A stretch of 64,000 nucleotides of DNA from Antilocapra americana (taxonomy: Eukaryota > Chordata > Mammalia > Artiodactyla > Antilocapridae): assembly GCA_007570785.1 (NCBI GenBank), contig ML664664.1, positions 724,350 through 788,349 of the forward strand. The letters run 5' to 3'. A program made the position numbers and the translations under genes. Below are positions 10,357-20,210 of the stretch, piece by piece. The notes under the pieces are model-generated. The model had not been told where the DNA came from and ran no database searches. It saw nothing but the letters and a program-made list of their open reading frames with translations. The number at the start of each line of letters is the position of its first letter. The stretch's first letter is position 1.

Positions 10357-12194
10357 AAACTGTAAGACACTGATGAAAGAAACTGAAGAGTACACAAACA
10401 GAAAGATATACCATGTTCTTGAATTGGAAGAATCAATATGGTCAAAATGACTATACCACTCAAGGCAATCTACAGATTCAATACAATCCCTATCAAATTA
10501 CTAATGCCATTTTTCACAGAACTGGAACAAAACAATTTTAAAATGTTTTTTCAAGTAGCCAAAGCAATCTTGAAAAGAGAACTCAAGCTGGAGGAATCAG
10601 GTCCCCTGACTTCAGACTATACTACAAAGCTACTATCATCAAAAGAGTATGGTACTGTCACAAAGACAGAAATAAAGATCAATGAAACACAACAGAAAGT
10701 CCAGAAATAAACTCATGTACCTATTGTCAACTAATCTACAACAAAAGAGGCAAGAGTATATGATAGAAAAGAGATGCTTTCTTCAAAAAATGATGCTGGA
10801 AAAACTGGACAGCTACATGCAAAAAAAAAAATTAGAACATTCTCTAACACCATACACACATAAAACTCAAAATGGATTAAATACCTAAGTGTAAGGCTGG
10901 ATACTAAAACACTTTTACAGGAAAGGATAAGCAGAGCACTTTGACATAAATCATAGCAATATCTCAATATTTCCTAGAGAAATGTAAATAAAAACAAAAA
11001 TAAACAAATTGGACCTGATTAAACTCAAAGGCTTTTGCACAGCAAAGGAAACCATAAATAAGACAAAAAGACAACCTATAGAATGGGAGAAAATATTTGC
11101 AAATGATGAGACCTACAAGACATTAATTTCCAAAATTTACAAACTGCTCACACAATTCAACAACAACAACCATCCAATCGAAAAATGGGGTGAGGGAATC
11201 TAAATAAAAACTTCTCCAAAGAAAACATACAGATGGCCAACATGAACATGAAAAGGTGCTCAACACGGCTAAATATTAGATAAATGTAAATGAAAACTAT
11301 AGTGAGATATCACCTCACACCAGTCAGAATGGCAATCAACCAAAAGTCTACAAACAATAAATGCTGGAGAAGGTGTGGAGAAAAGGTAACCCTCCTCTGC
11401 TATTGGTGGGAATGTAAGTTGGTACAGCCACTATGGAGAACACTATGTAGGTTCCTTAAAAAACTGCACATAGAGCTACTATATGATTCAGCAATCCCAC
11501 TCCTGGGCATATATCTGGAGGAAAACATGGTTCAAAAGGGTAGATGTACTCCAATATTCATTGCAGCACTATTTATAATAGCCAAGACAAGGAAGCAACC
11601 TAAATATCAAACAGATGGATGGATAAAGAATATGTGTATACAACAAATGGATGTATGTTATGTGTATGTACATATATTTATATATCTATATATAGAGACA
11701 TCTAAATATATCTATACACACACACACATTGGAATACTCCTCAGCCATTAAAAAGAATGAAATAATGCCATTTTTAGCAACATGGATGGACCAGGAGTGA
11801 AGTAAGTCAGACAGAGAAAGATAAATACCATATGATATCACTCATATGCAGACTCTAAAAAAGGATTGCTACAAATGAACTTATTTATAATACAGAAATA
11901 GACTCAGACTTAGAGAATGAACTTATGGTCACTCAGGGAGAAGGGTGGGGGTGGGTGGATTCAGAGTTTGGGATGGACATACACACACTGCTATATTTAA
12001 AACAGAGAACCAACAAGGTCCTACTGTATAGCACAGAGAACTCTGCTCACTATTCTGTAATAACCTAAATGGGAAAAGAATTTGAAGAATAAGAGCTATA
12101 TGTATAACTCAATCACTCAGCTGTACACCTGAAACTAACACAACATTGTTAATCAACTATATTCCAATATAAAATAAAAATTAATAAACCTAAG
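10357..12194 (+). mobile_element. L1 LINE, 5'-truncated, with TSDs
   Basis: It carries the ORF2 C-terminal half, the 3' UTR and an A-rich end (AATATAAAATAAAAATTAATAAA). The flanks carry the direct repeat AAAACATATTAGCAAGA at 10340-10356 and AAAATGTATTAGCAAGA at 12195-12211 (15/17 identical), which fixes both ends. ORF2 is broken by several stops. A short AT/CA-rich tract lies at about 11640-11730, after the ORF2 end. Confidence 0.92.
11290..11751 (+). pseudogene. L1 ORF2 C-terminal remnant
   Basis: A 153-codon frame holding the end of L1 ORF2 protein, including [18 protein letters not shown], the cysteine-rich C-terminal segment, followed by LVQPLWRTL and LLGIYLEEN. The usual HCWW is CYWW here. 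Upstream ORF2 sequence (10438-10710, 11009-11203) is in other frames, so the protein is broken. The last 40 codons read through low-complexity AT/CA DNA and are not L1 protein. Confidence 0.85.
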
Positions 12195-12369
12195 AAAATG
12201 TATTAGCAAGAGATCAAAATGCAAATATACTTCCAGCCACATTCCCTTACAACTAATGTGATAAGATGTGAAATAAAGGGTCTTCCACAGGGGGTGAAAG
12301 AACAACCATTTACAGCTGAGGACTCCCATGTCCCAAATACCACATACCCATTAATGTATGATACAATCT

Positions 12370-12570
12370 AGTGAGGTGGTATAATGCTGAAATTAAGCCC
12401 ACAGTATTCAGAACACCACCCTCCATCTTATTAGCTCTGTGATGTTCGTAAAGTTAATAAAGCTCTCTGTGCCTGTGTAAAATGGGGACAGAATTTTCCT
12501 TATCAGGTTCTTGTAAGCATCACATAAGTAAATATAAACAAAGAACTTGGCTTGGCACCTAATTATGACA
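12370..12570 (+). mobile_element. MIR SINE
   Basis: Core and tail of a mammalian-wide interspersed repeat in sense orientation: TTATTAGCTCTGTGATGTT, then CTCTCTGTGCCTGTGTAAAATGGGGACAG, TTGTAAGCATCACATAAGTAAAT and AGAACTTGGCTTGGCACCTA. The block order matches the MIR consensus. It is not transcribed or mobile today. Confidence 0.8.
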
Positions 12571-12858
12571 ATGTCAATGTTTGTCCTCCTTATTACTGAG
12601 TGTCTCACTCTCCTGAAGTTGTGAAAGCACTAATGTAGGATTTGTGTTAAACAACCAAAACAAACAAACAAAAAAATCACTCCTTGGTAGGAGTTACACA
12701 TAGCACACATACATGGGCATGCACACACTAGGTTCACGCATTGATATTGGTCTCCTGACTTCAGGGAGCATCTTTATGTTACTTTGAATTCTCAATCAGG
12801 TGTTTTACATGCGTTTCTTTCATTATGATTGGTTTCTGGAGATCTACCTTTTCCTTTT

Positions 12859-13140
12859 TTTTTAATTAATTACATTTGAGTTGCACTGGCTCTTCATTGT
12901 TTCACACAGGCTTTATGGTTCCAGAGAGCTGGGGCTACGCTCCAGTTGTGGTGTGCAGGGCTTCTCATCGTGGTGGTTTCTCTTGTGGAGCATGGGCTCT
13001 AGGGCATGTGAACACAGTAGTTGTGGCACATGGGCTTAGTTGCCCTATGGATCTGTGGGATCCTCCCAGACCAGGGACCAAATCTGCATCTCCTGCATTG
13101 GCAGGCGGATTCTTTCATTCACTGTACCACCAGGGAAGTC
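12859..13140 (-). mobile_element. CHR-type tRNA-derived SINE (Cetartiodactyla)
   Basis: In reverse complement it begins GGACTTCCCTGGTGGTACAG and carries the head, the TGGTCTGGGAGGATCCCAC segment and the repeated 'cacaactac/gcccatgtgcc' type body, then an A-rich tail (T-rich on plus, 12850-12875). Imperfect direct repeats CTACCTTTTCCTTTT (12844-12858) and CTATCTTTTTCTTTT (13141-13155) bracket it. Confidence 0.85.
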
Positions 13141-13155
13141 CTATCTTTTTCTTTT

Positions 13156-14969
13156 CTTTGTAATGTATTTCCCTGTTTCTTTGCCTTCACTCTGTTGAGT
13201 TCTGCACATTAGACAAGAGTCTCCTCTCCCAGTCTTCACAGATGGGTCTTGTGCAGGAGAAGACACTCAATCCTCTCAGCCAGAGACGTGGACTATTTCT
13301 CAAACCTTTGTGCTACTCCAAAGCAGTGTCTTGCTCTTCGCAGCCCCTGCCCTCTCAAGTCTGAGACAGGCAAGACTGAAATCGGTCCCTCGAATAGCAG
13401 CAGCGAATGCTAGAGTTCTGGAGGTGCAGGCCAACTCCTTTGATCCTCAGGGGCAAAGCTTGGATCTGGAGTTTGTCACTGTTTGCTCTGCCCTGCATTG
13501 GGCAAGGAGTGTGTGCCCCCAAGATGCTTCCAACTGCTGCTTTGCTCCCAGTGGTCTCTAGGGCCTGGCATCTGTCAGGCCCTCTTGTTCTCAGGGACAG
13601 GCAAGCTAGAAGTCAGATTCTGGGGTAGCAGAAAGAAATGGTGGGGTGCTAAATGTGCAGGCAGAGTCCTTTCAAGGAGAACTTGGTAGCTGGGCTTTAC
13701 TGGTTGTTCTTTGTGCTTAGTCGGGGCAGGGTGGGGGGAGCTGTGGGAGGAGCCTGCCTGCTCTATTGAAACTATCACTTAGTTCCCCCAGGGAGTAGCC
13801 TATGCCAGCGCTGTCATCACCTAGAGACAGATGAGTTAGAAGCTGGATCCTTGGGTACAGATCCCTGAGGGAAAGCACTGGGGTGGGGGGCATGCAGCAA
13901 ATAAATAATCAGCCATAAGATATGTTACTGATGAGAGGTAGATTCCCCAGGAAGCAAATGAGGCTTCAGTATCATCAGGGCCTCTCAACTGCTCTGACTC
14001 TTGGGAGTGCTGGACATTTTGGGGAAATTGTAGAATGTTCTAGATGGGGAGAGGAAGCCAGCTTTCCAACAGAAAACCAGTCTATTGAGGCATTGCTTGC
14101 AAATTTCCTATTTTTTCTGAGACAGCAATCTGAATTTCCAAGAAAACCAACATGTGCAGTTATTTTTTTTTCTCATTATAAATGATGATTCAACATTCTG
14201 CCTAATTTTGTATTCATAGTCCTGTATCATTATCCTCATAGAAGCATCCCCAAATTGCATAAACTTCAGATCCCATAAAATCTAGACCCAAACTTGCAAT
14301 TTACCTCTTGGCTTTTGCATTAATTTGTATCATTTGTTCTCAAACCCCTTCTCCATCCTGCCCATCCCATTTAATTTTTGTTGGTCTGCAGAATTTTAAT
14401 TTATGGAAGAAAGGTAAATATTTCACAGTGATTTATTTTTCATCAATCAGTGAAAGTATATGTAAATTAAGACTACAGATTTGATTTGGAACATCAGGGA
14501 AAGAGCTACTGTTCTATGTTTAAAACTGTATTATATTCAAACTGGTATTTAAGTGAACATATATATTCATTACAAGTAAAATCTGTATCTCCAAGACCAT
14601 ATCATGTGTGGATCAATGATAGCCTTTCATGCTTGTTTCATGTTTTCTTGGTAGGGACTAGCACATGGCATCAGAGTATTTCTCTACTCTTTTTGATTGC
14701 ATAGCTATTGACCCTGATTGATTTCTTATGGTGGTCGGCTTACAGTGCTTCCCATTCTATGCACTGAGGCAGGAACATAAAAAATTCAGCTGCCACAAAA
14801 TTAGACTATTTTCTTTTATCATCAAAATTGTACATTAAAAACTAGCATGTATACCATATATAATACATTTAAGGAATAATGAAGTAATCAATGCCAATTG
14901 CTAGCCAACACTGTGATTAAAGAAAGAAGCTCTACTTCATGTTGTGCAAATTTTGGTGGTTCCAGAACT
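13156..14969. other. GC-richer block with ~230-bp degenerate repeats, then unique DNA
   Basis: The left part (to about 13900) contains three diverged tandem units described separately. Several overlapping frames there (13310-13561, 13407-13628, 13483-13689, 13575-13778 minus) lack any family signature. From 13920 to 14969 no repeat or gene was recognised. Confidence 0.4.
13365..13905. repeat. Degenerate tandem repeat, period about 230 bp, three units
   Basis: The phrase GACAG(GCAAG) followed by a ...GAAGTC/GAAATC/GAAGCTGGAT-type stretch and a TGCAG(G)CC/GCAGAGTCCTTT-type stretch recurs at 13365, 13596 and 13826, spacings of 231 and 230 bp. The third unit is truncated. Units are strongly diverged. 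This could be the 5' UTR of an old LINE or part of an LTR; I cannot name it. Confidence 0.45.
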
Positions 14970-15459
14970 GCAAGGGAAAATATGGCAGCATGGAAGAACC
15001 CAGCTTCCTCCACCTCCCCTCCTGTATCAATAGCTAAACAGCTAAGCACAAACCAAAACAACTCTCAGAGACCTCTAGAGTCCACTTAGGAAGTCTGAGC
15101 AACAAAGTAGAATCAAAAAACTGAGACAAATTGCACAAGAAGGAAAAGAGGACAATTTCACCTTGCAGCATCCCATCCCCCAAGTCGGCACTGTTTAGAG
15201 TCAGGAAGGAACTTCCCAGCTAGAAAAAGTTCCTCCGGCCAGGACAGGAAGAACAGGGTGACTGCCCAGCTTCTCAGGACACTGTGTGAATGTCCTGCTT
15301 TGGTTTCATTCAACCCAGGCTGGCAAGGTGAGACGGTGCTGAGCCTGCGAAAAACAAGCAGCGAAAGTAGAGGCCAGCCACCATTAGCTGACATGCAGCA
15401 GGCATGATCCTGACTTGGAGATACCTGTTCTTCCAACAAACTCAGATATCACCACTTAT

Positions 15460-15649
15460 TATTATTTTTTAAGACAAGTAGACCATTTTTTAAAAGTTTT
15501 ATTGAATTTGTTACAATACTATGTCTGTTTTATGTTTTGTTTTTTGGTTTGACTGCAAAGCATGTGAGATCTTAGCTCCCCAACCTGGGATTGAACTCAT
15601 ATCCCCTGCCTTGGAAGGCAAAATCTTAACCCTGGACCTCCAGGGATGT
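15460..15649 (-). mobile_element. CHR-type SINE with 19-bp TSD
   Basis: Antisense CHR element: T-rich tail on the left, then AGCTCCCCAACCTGGGATTGAAC (antisense of the B-box/GATCCC region), ending CCTCCAGGGATGT (antisense head). The flanking direct repeat is CTCAGATATCACCACTTAT at 15441-15459 and CTCAGATTTCACCACTTAT at 15650-15668, with one mismatch. Confidence 0.9.
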
Positions 15650-16261
15650 CTCAGATTTCACCACTTATCAAGCTGAAAGCCAGTACAACCACCAGAGATG
15701 CCTGAAAATCTCTTCAGCTCTTGCTCCACAACCTTCCATGTTTGCAGATGCCAGGTGCCCAAGTCCTTCCTGGCTCCTTTCCCACACCACTCCCTCCAAG
15801 TGGCAGAAATCCAGAGTCTCTGCAGTCATGCCAGTGTAAGATGTTAACTGCCAGAATTCCTCCCCACATCCATTGGAGCTCGGGAGCCACCCTGGCAGCC
15901 AGATCTGGCTTCAGCAGCTATGAGAGCGAAGGCACCAGCCTTGGGGTCCCTAGCTGAACCCTACCATTCGGCCTGCCCCCAGTGCTAACACTGTCAGCCA
16001 TGCATTTGCACACCACTGGCCTGACGCTAGTCACTGCTTCCACTTCTATGTATATGCCTGGAGGGAGAGTGTACAAGCGCACAGAATACATTGACAACCA
16101 GGGCCCTGGCAGCTGCTTTTCAGTTCAGATCAGGCCCTGTCTTCTTTCACTGACTGGCACCAATATGCCCACTTGTAGCTAGCCCCTCCAGTGGTACATT
16201 TGCATGCCACTGAGCCAAACTTCTACCATGGAACTGAACTGCCATGTGCACATCCAGGGTG

Positions 16262-16470
16262 GTAAAAGATTAGTTGCTCAGTTGTGTCTGACCCTTTACA
16301 ACACCATGGACTATAGCCCACCAGGCTGTTCTGTCCATGGGATTTCCCAGGCAAGAACACTGCAGTGGGTTGCCATTTCCTCCTCCAGAGGATCTTCCCA
16401 GCCCAGGTATTGAACCTGGGTCTCCTGCATCACAGGCTGATTCTCTACCATCTGAGCTACCAGGGAAGCC
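16262..16470 (-). mobile_element. Bov-tA SINE in fossil L1M
   Basis: Reverse complement of a nearly complete Bov-tA: the right end GAGCTACCAGGGAAGCCC is the antisense tRNA-like head, and the left end TTGCTCAGTTGTGTCTGACC is the antisense of the BovB-shared 3' end. Possible short TSD CCAGGGTG on both sides. Confidence 0.92.
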
Positions 16471-17508
16471 CCAGGGTGATGGTGTGCATTTGTAGGGGAG
16501 CATGGCAACAGCTAATGAGCTGATAGTGGACCTGGGCCCTTGCTACCTGCCCTGGCCCCCAAACCATCACTATTAATGTGTCTGCGACTGGCGCCTATTA
16601 CAACATAAGTTCCTACAGATGACCTCCACAGCTGTGTGTGTGAAAACCACTGGCTCAAGCCACCACCGCTAGTTGCCCTGGTCCCTATACCAGACCTGGA
16701 GGCACATATTAAGACCCTAATGGCACTTGTAGCAACTGCAATCCACCCACAGTGCTCACCTAGATCTATTGGGTTGTTGATGCTGTGAACTACAGCAGCC
16801 TGAGCTACATAGACTTCATACCCTCTTCAGACCACTTGGTGCCCTGTCTGCTCTTACAGAATTCAATTTATAAAGTCTAGAGGAAGTGACTGCTTCTTCA
16901 AATGTGCAGATATCCATACAGACTACAGAGATTACAAAGAATCCAAGAAATGTATTAAAAATGTGTTACAAAAGAATACAGTAAACCTCCAGTAATTGAT
17001 TTCAAAGAAATGGAGATTTGGGAATAATCCAGCAGAGATTTCAAGGTAATTATTCTACAGATGCTCAGAGTGAGACAAGAGAATATGGATAAACAATTTA
17101 ATGATATCAGAAAATTACACAATAAAAAATGAGAAGTTCCACAAAGAGATAGAAAACATAAGAAGAATGAAATAGGAAATTTGGAGCTTAATACAATGAC
17201 TGAACTGAAAAGTTGAATACAGAGCTTCAACAGTAGACCTGGACAAGCAAAACATAGTGTTAGTGAGGAATAAGACAGAAATTAAAATTACCCAATCAGA
17301 GGTACAAAAAGGAAAAACAATGAGAGGGAATGATGAAAACCTACACAACTTATTAGATACCATCAAAAGAAACTGCAAGGACTATTGCAGTCCCCAAAGG
17401 AGAAGAGGGAGAAAAGGGAGTACAAAGTTTCTTTTAAAAAAATGGCTAGGAAATTCCCAAACCCACAGAGAGACTTGAACAACCAACTTCATGAACCTGT
17501 GACCTCAA

Positions 17509-17717
17509 TTTTTTTTTAAATTTTCTTTACATTATCGTGTTGGTTTTGCGATACATTGACATGAATCCGCCATGGGTATACACGTGTTCCCCTTCCAGAA
17601 CCCCCCTCCCACCTCCCTCCCAATTCCATCTCTCTGGGTCATCCTGGTGCACCAGCCCTGCGCACCCTGTATCATGCATCAAACCTGGGCTGGCGATTCA
17701 TTTCACATATGATAATT
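17509..17717 (-). mobile_element. Very short L1 3' end with TSD
   Basis: About 209 bp of the lineage-specific L1 3' UTR in antisense, starting with the T-tail. It is bracketed by the direct repeat TGTGACCTCAA (17498-17508 and 17718-17728). This is an extreme 5' truncation; no coding sequence is included. Confidence 0.92.
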
Positions 17718-18850
17718 TGTGACCTCAAATTTTTGATCTGAAATGATCTTTTCTAAGACACAATAAAACTGTTGCAAGACAAAGAATTTAAAAAGCAGCC
17801 AGAGGGGGGAAATCTCATAGAAGGGAACCCTAAATAGGCTATCAGAGGATTTCCCTAACAGAGACCTTGAAGGCCAAAAGAGAATGAGATGATACATTCA
17901 AACTTCTGAAAGCAAACAAATGCCAACCCACAATGCTTTATTCAGCAAAGTTGTCCTTCAGGACTTAAGTCCAAATAAAGACTCTTTCAAATAAACAGAA
18001 GCTGAGAATTCCTCAACACTAAATCTGCCTTATAAGAAATGCTAAAGTAGTTTGAGTGGCAGCAAAAGGATGCTATTTAGTAACATGAAAACATATGAAA
18101 AGGTACCATACACTGGTAAAAATAAGAAGATACTCAGATAATGAATACCAGAATACTGTAATATGGTGACGAATTAACTGTAGTATAAAGGTCATTTATA
18201 ATACTTTATCCTTTACCTATAGCTACAATGTTATCAGAGCTATAGCATAAAATAATGTAAACAATGACAGTAAAACTTAAAAGGGGGAGCAAAAGGATAG
18301 AGTTTGGTCTGCATTTGAAATTAAATTGTTACCAGCATAAAACAGATTATTCTATATAAGTTTTATGTAAGCCTCATAAGAACTACTGACAAACAGCAAA
18401 AAGCGAAAATAGATCCCCAAAATGTACAGAGAAGGGAATCAAAGCATACCACTACAGAATAATCATCAACTTACAAAGGAAGGCAACAGGAAAGGAAGAA
18501 AAGAAAACCAGAACTATAAAAACACTCAGGAAACAATAAGATGGCATTAGCATGACTTATTAACCAATACTCTAAAATTTAATTGAATTTTCCAATCAAA
18601 AGGCACAGAGTGGCTGGATGGACAAGCAAACAATTTAAGACTCATATCTATGTGGCCTTCATTATACTCACTTCAGCTTTAAGGACACACATAGGCTCAA
18701 ATTGTAGGTATGGCAAGAGAGCAGAGGGAGCTATACTTCCATCATTCTACGTGATAATGGGGTCAATTCAACAAGAAGACACAATAATCACAAAAAATAT
18801 GTACCGACACTGAAACAGCTAAATACATTAAGCAAGTAGTAACAGATCCA

Positions 18851-18911
18851 TGGGGTTGCAAAGAGTCAGACATACCTGAGCAACAGTGAGTGCATGCATG
18901 CTTGTGCACGT

Positions 18912-18947
<36 letters not shown>
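18851..18947 (+). mobile_element. Bov-tA 3' tail with (CA)n, 8-bp TSD
   Basis: Only the last part of a Bov-tA (GGGGTTGCAAAGAGTCAGACATACCTGAGCAAC) plus a tail expanded to (CA)n at 18916-18947. CAGATCCA occurs at 18843-18850 and 18948-18955. L1M text reads naturally across when the insert is removed. Confidence 0.8.
18916..18947. repeat. (CA)n microsatellite
   Basis: About 16 CA units at the 3' end of the truncated SINE. Confidence 0.95.
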
Positions 18948-18948
<1 letters not shown>

Positions 18949-19212
18949 AGATCCAAAGGGAGAAAGAAACAATCTAACTTTTATGTTTACAGGAGAGAGA
19001 GTGATAGAGAGTGACAAAGATTGAGAAAAAGAAGGAGACTAGAAGTTCAAACAATGTGAGCAATTCAGTCTACCATTCCAGTAAACACATATCCTAGAGG
19101 AAGAATAAGGCGAGAAGCATGGATATGCTGATACACTGGCTGGTCCTAGTTCAGGCCTTCCTTTCCTAAAGTTTTGAGTGTGATTTTAGTATTTAAAGAT
19201 GTATAGTTTTCA

Positions 19213-19546
19213 GGGCTTCTCTGGTGGTCCAGAGGTAAGAATCTGCCCACCAATGCAGGGGACATGGGTTCAAACCCTGGTCCAGGAAGAACCCACATGC
19301 TGTGGAGCAACCAAGCCCGTGCACCACAATTACTGAGCCCGCTCTCTAAAGCTCACAAGCCACAACCAGTGAGCCCACACACTACAACTACTGACGCCCA
19401 TGTGCCCGAGGGTCCATGCTCCACAACAACAGAAGCCACCACAATGAGAAACCCACACAGCAATAAAGAGTAACCCCCACTCACAGCAACTAGGGAAAGC
19501 CTGTGGGTAGCCACACAGACCCAGAACAATCAAAAACAAATAACTA
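19213..19546 (+). mobile_element. CHR-type SINE, sense, near full length
   Basis: It begins GGGCTTCTCTGGTGGTCCAG with GGTTCAAACCCTGG as the B-box-like segment, then the recurring 'cacaact/gagcccac' body, ending in an A-rich tail. A related sequence (TTTAAAGATGTATAGTTTTCA versus TTTTAAAAGATGTGTATTTTCA) flanks it at 19192-19212 and 19547-19568, a decayed TSD. The frame at 19264-19473 is non-coding SINE DNA. Confidence 0.85.
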
Positions 19547-19568
19547 TTTTAAAAGATGTGTATTTTCA

Positions 19569-20039
19569 TACAACATACCATCTAAAAGCCAGTCAGCACT
19601 TCATTTGGTGCTCAAGAAACAGAAACCCATGGCCATGCTTAGAAAAAAATAATGGGATGGATTTTTTAGGTAGTTTTTTAGCCCCTAATGTGTCGCCTTC
19701 CTAAGGAATGTTCAAGTGTCATTTTGACTTAATATAATGACTTTTGTTCCTAACTCTTATACACAGAGAATGTCACCGGCTACTTCAGTAAACAAAGGCT
19801 ATCACAGCCATAACATCATCAGCCACTGTACCTGCCCCAGTGTGGCACCCTGAAGGGCATTCAGGGCAGAGAAAAATCGGATACTGGCTTTAGATAGTCA
19901 GGATGCATAGCAAAGGAATAATTTTCATAAGTCTAGACTCATGCCTCTTCTCATACATACAAAAGGACTAAAATAATTAACTTGATATGTTCATTTGTGA
20001 TTAGCAGTAATCTTTTAATGTTCAACTACATGATGCATT
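19569..20039. other. Single-copy DNA, nothing recognised
   Basis: No gene, repeat or RNA gene seen. Confidence 0.5.
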
Positions 20040-20210
20040 TATCCCCAACCCAAACTCCTCTATATTCCGGGTCCTCCCTTATCTCTTTGGAGAAGTTTCT
20101 CAGAGCTATCTGGAGGCTGGATCCCAGATTACAGTCCTCAGTAAGATCATCAAATACAACATAACTCTCAACTTTTAGGCTGTGATTTTTTTTTTCTTTT
20201 TCAGTCAACA
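20040..20210 (+). mobile_element. ERV LTR 3' part (same family as 49201-49689)
   Basis: A TATA-like CTCTATATTCC near 20058 is followed by TCTTTGGAGAAGTTTCTCAG, GAGCTATCTGGAGG, TTACAGTCCTCAGTAAGATC, ACTCTCAACTTTTAGGCTGTG, a T-run and the end TTCAGTCAACA. The reverse complement of 49201-49330 has the same blocks in the same order. The canonical AATAAA is degraded here. No internal retroviral sequence is present. Confidence 0.65.

Larger units (their letters stand above)
14970..19010 (+). mobile_element. Fossil L1M 5' region / HAL1-like, multiply interrupted
   Basis: It starts like an old L1 5' end (ATATGGCAGCATGGAAGAACCC near 14980). It continues with L1M 5'/ORF1-region text near 17000-17450, and from 17830 the typical ACCTTGAAGGCCAAAAGAGAATG, AAGTTGTCCTTCAGGAC and AAGAAATGCTAAAGTAG blocks. 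It ends near 18720-19010 with GGGGTCAATTCAACAAGAAGA and CTAAATACATTAAGC. No intact ORF. Interruptions at 15460-15649, 16262-16470, 17509-17717 and 18851-18947 are listed on their own. Confidence 0.65.

Noticed and set aside
13310..13778. Overlapping frames in the GC-richer block as a gene or CpG island
   Set aside because: The frames lie in three phases plus the minus strand across a degenerate tandem repeat, and CpG is sparse.
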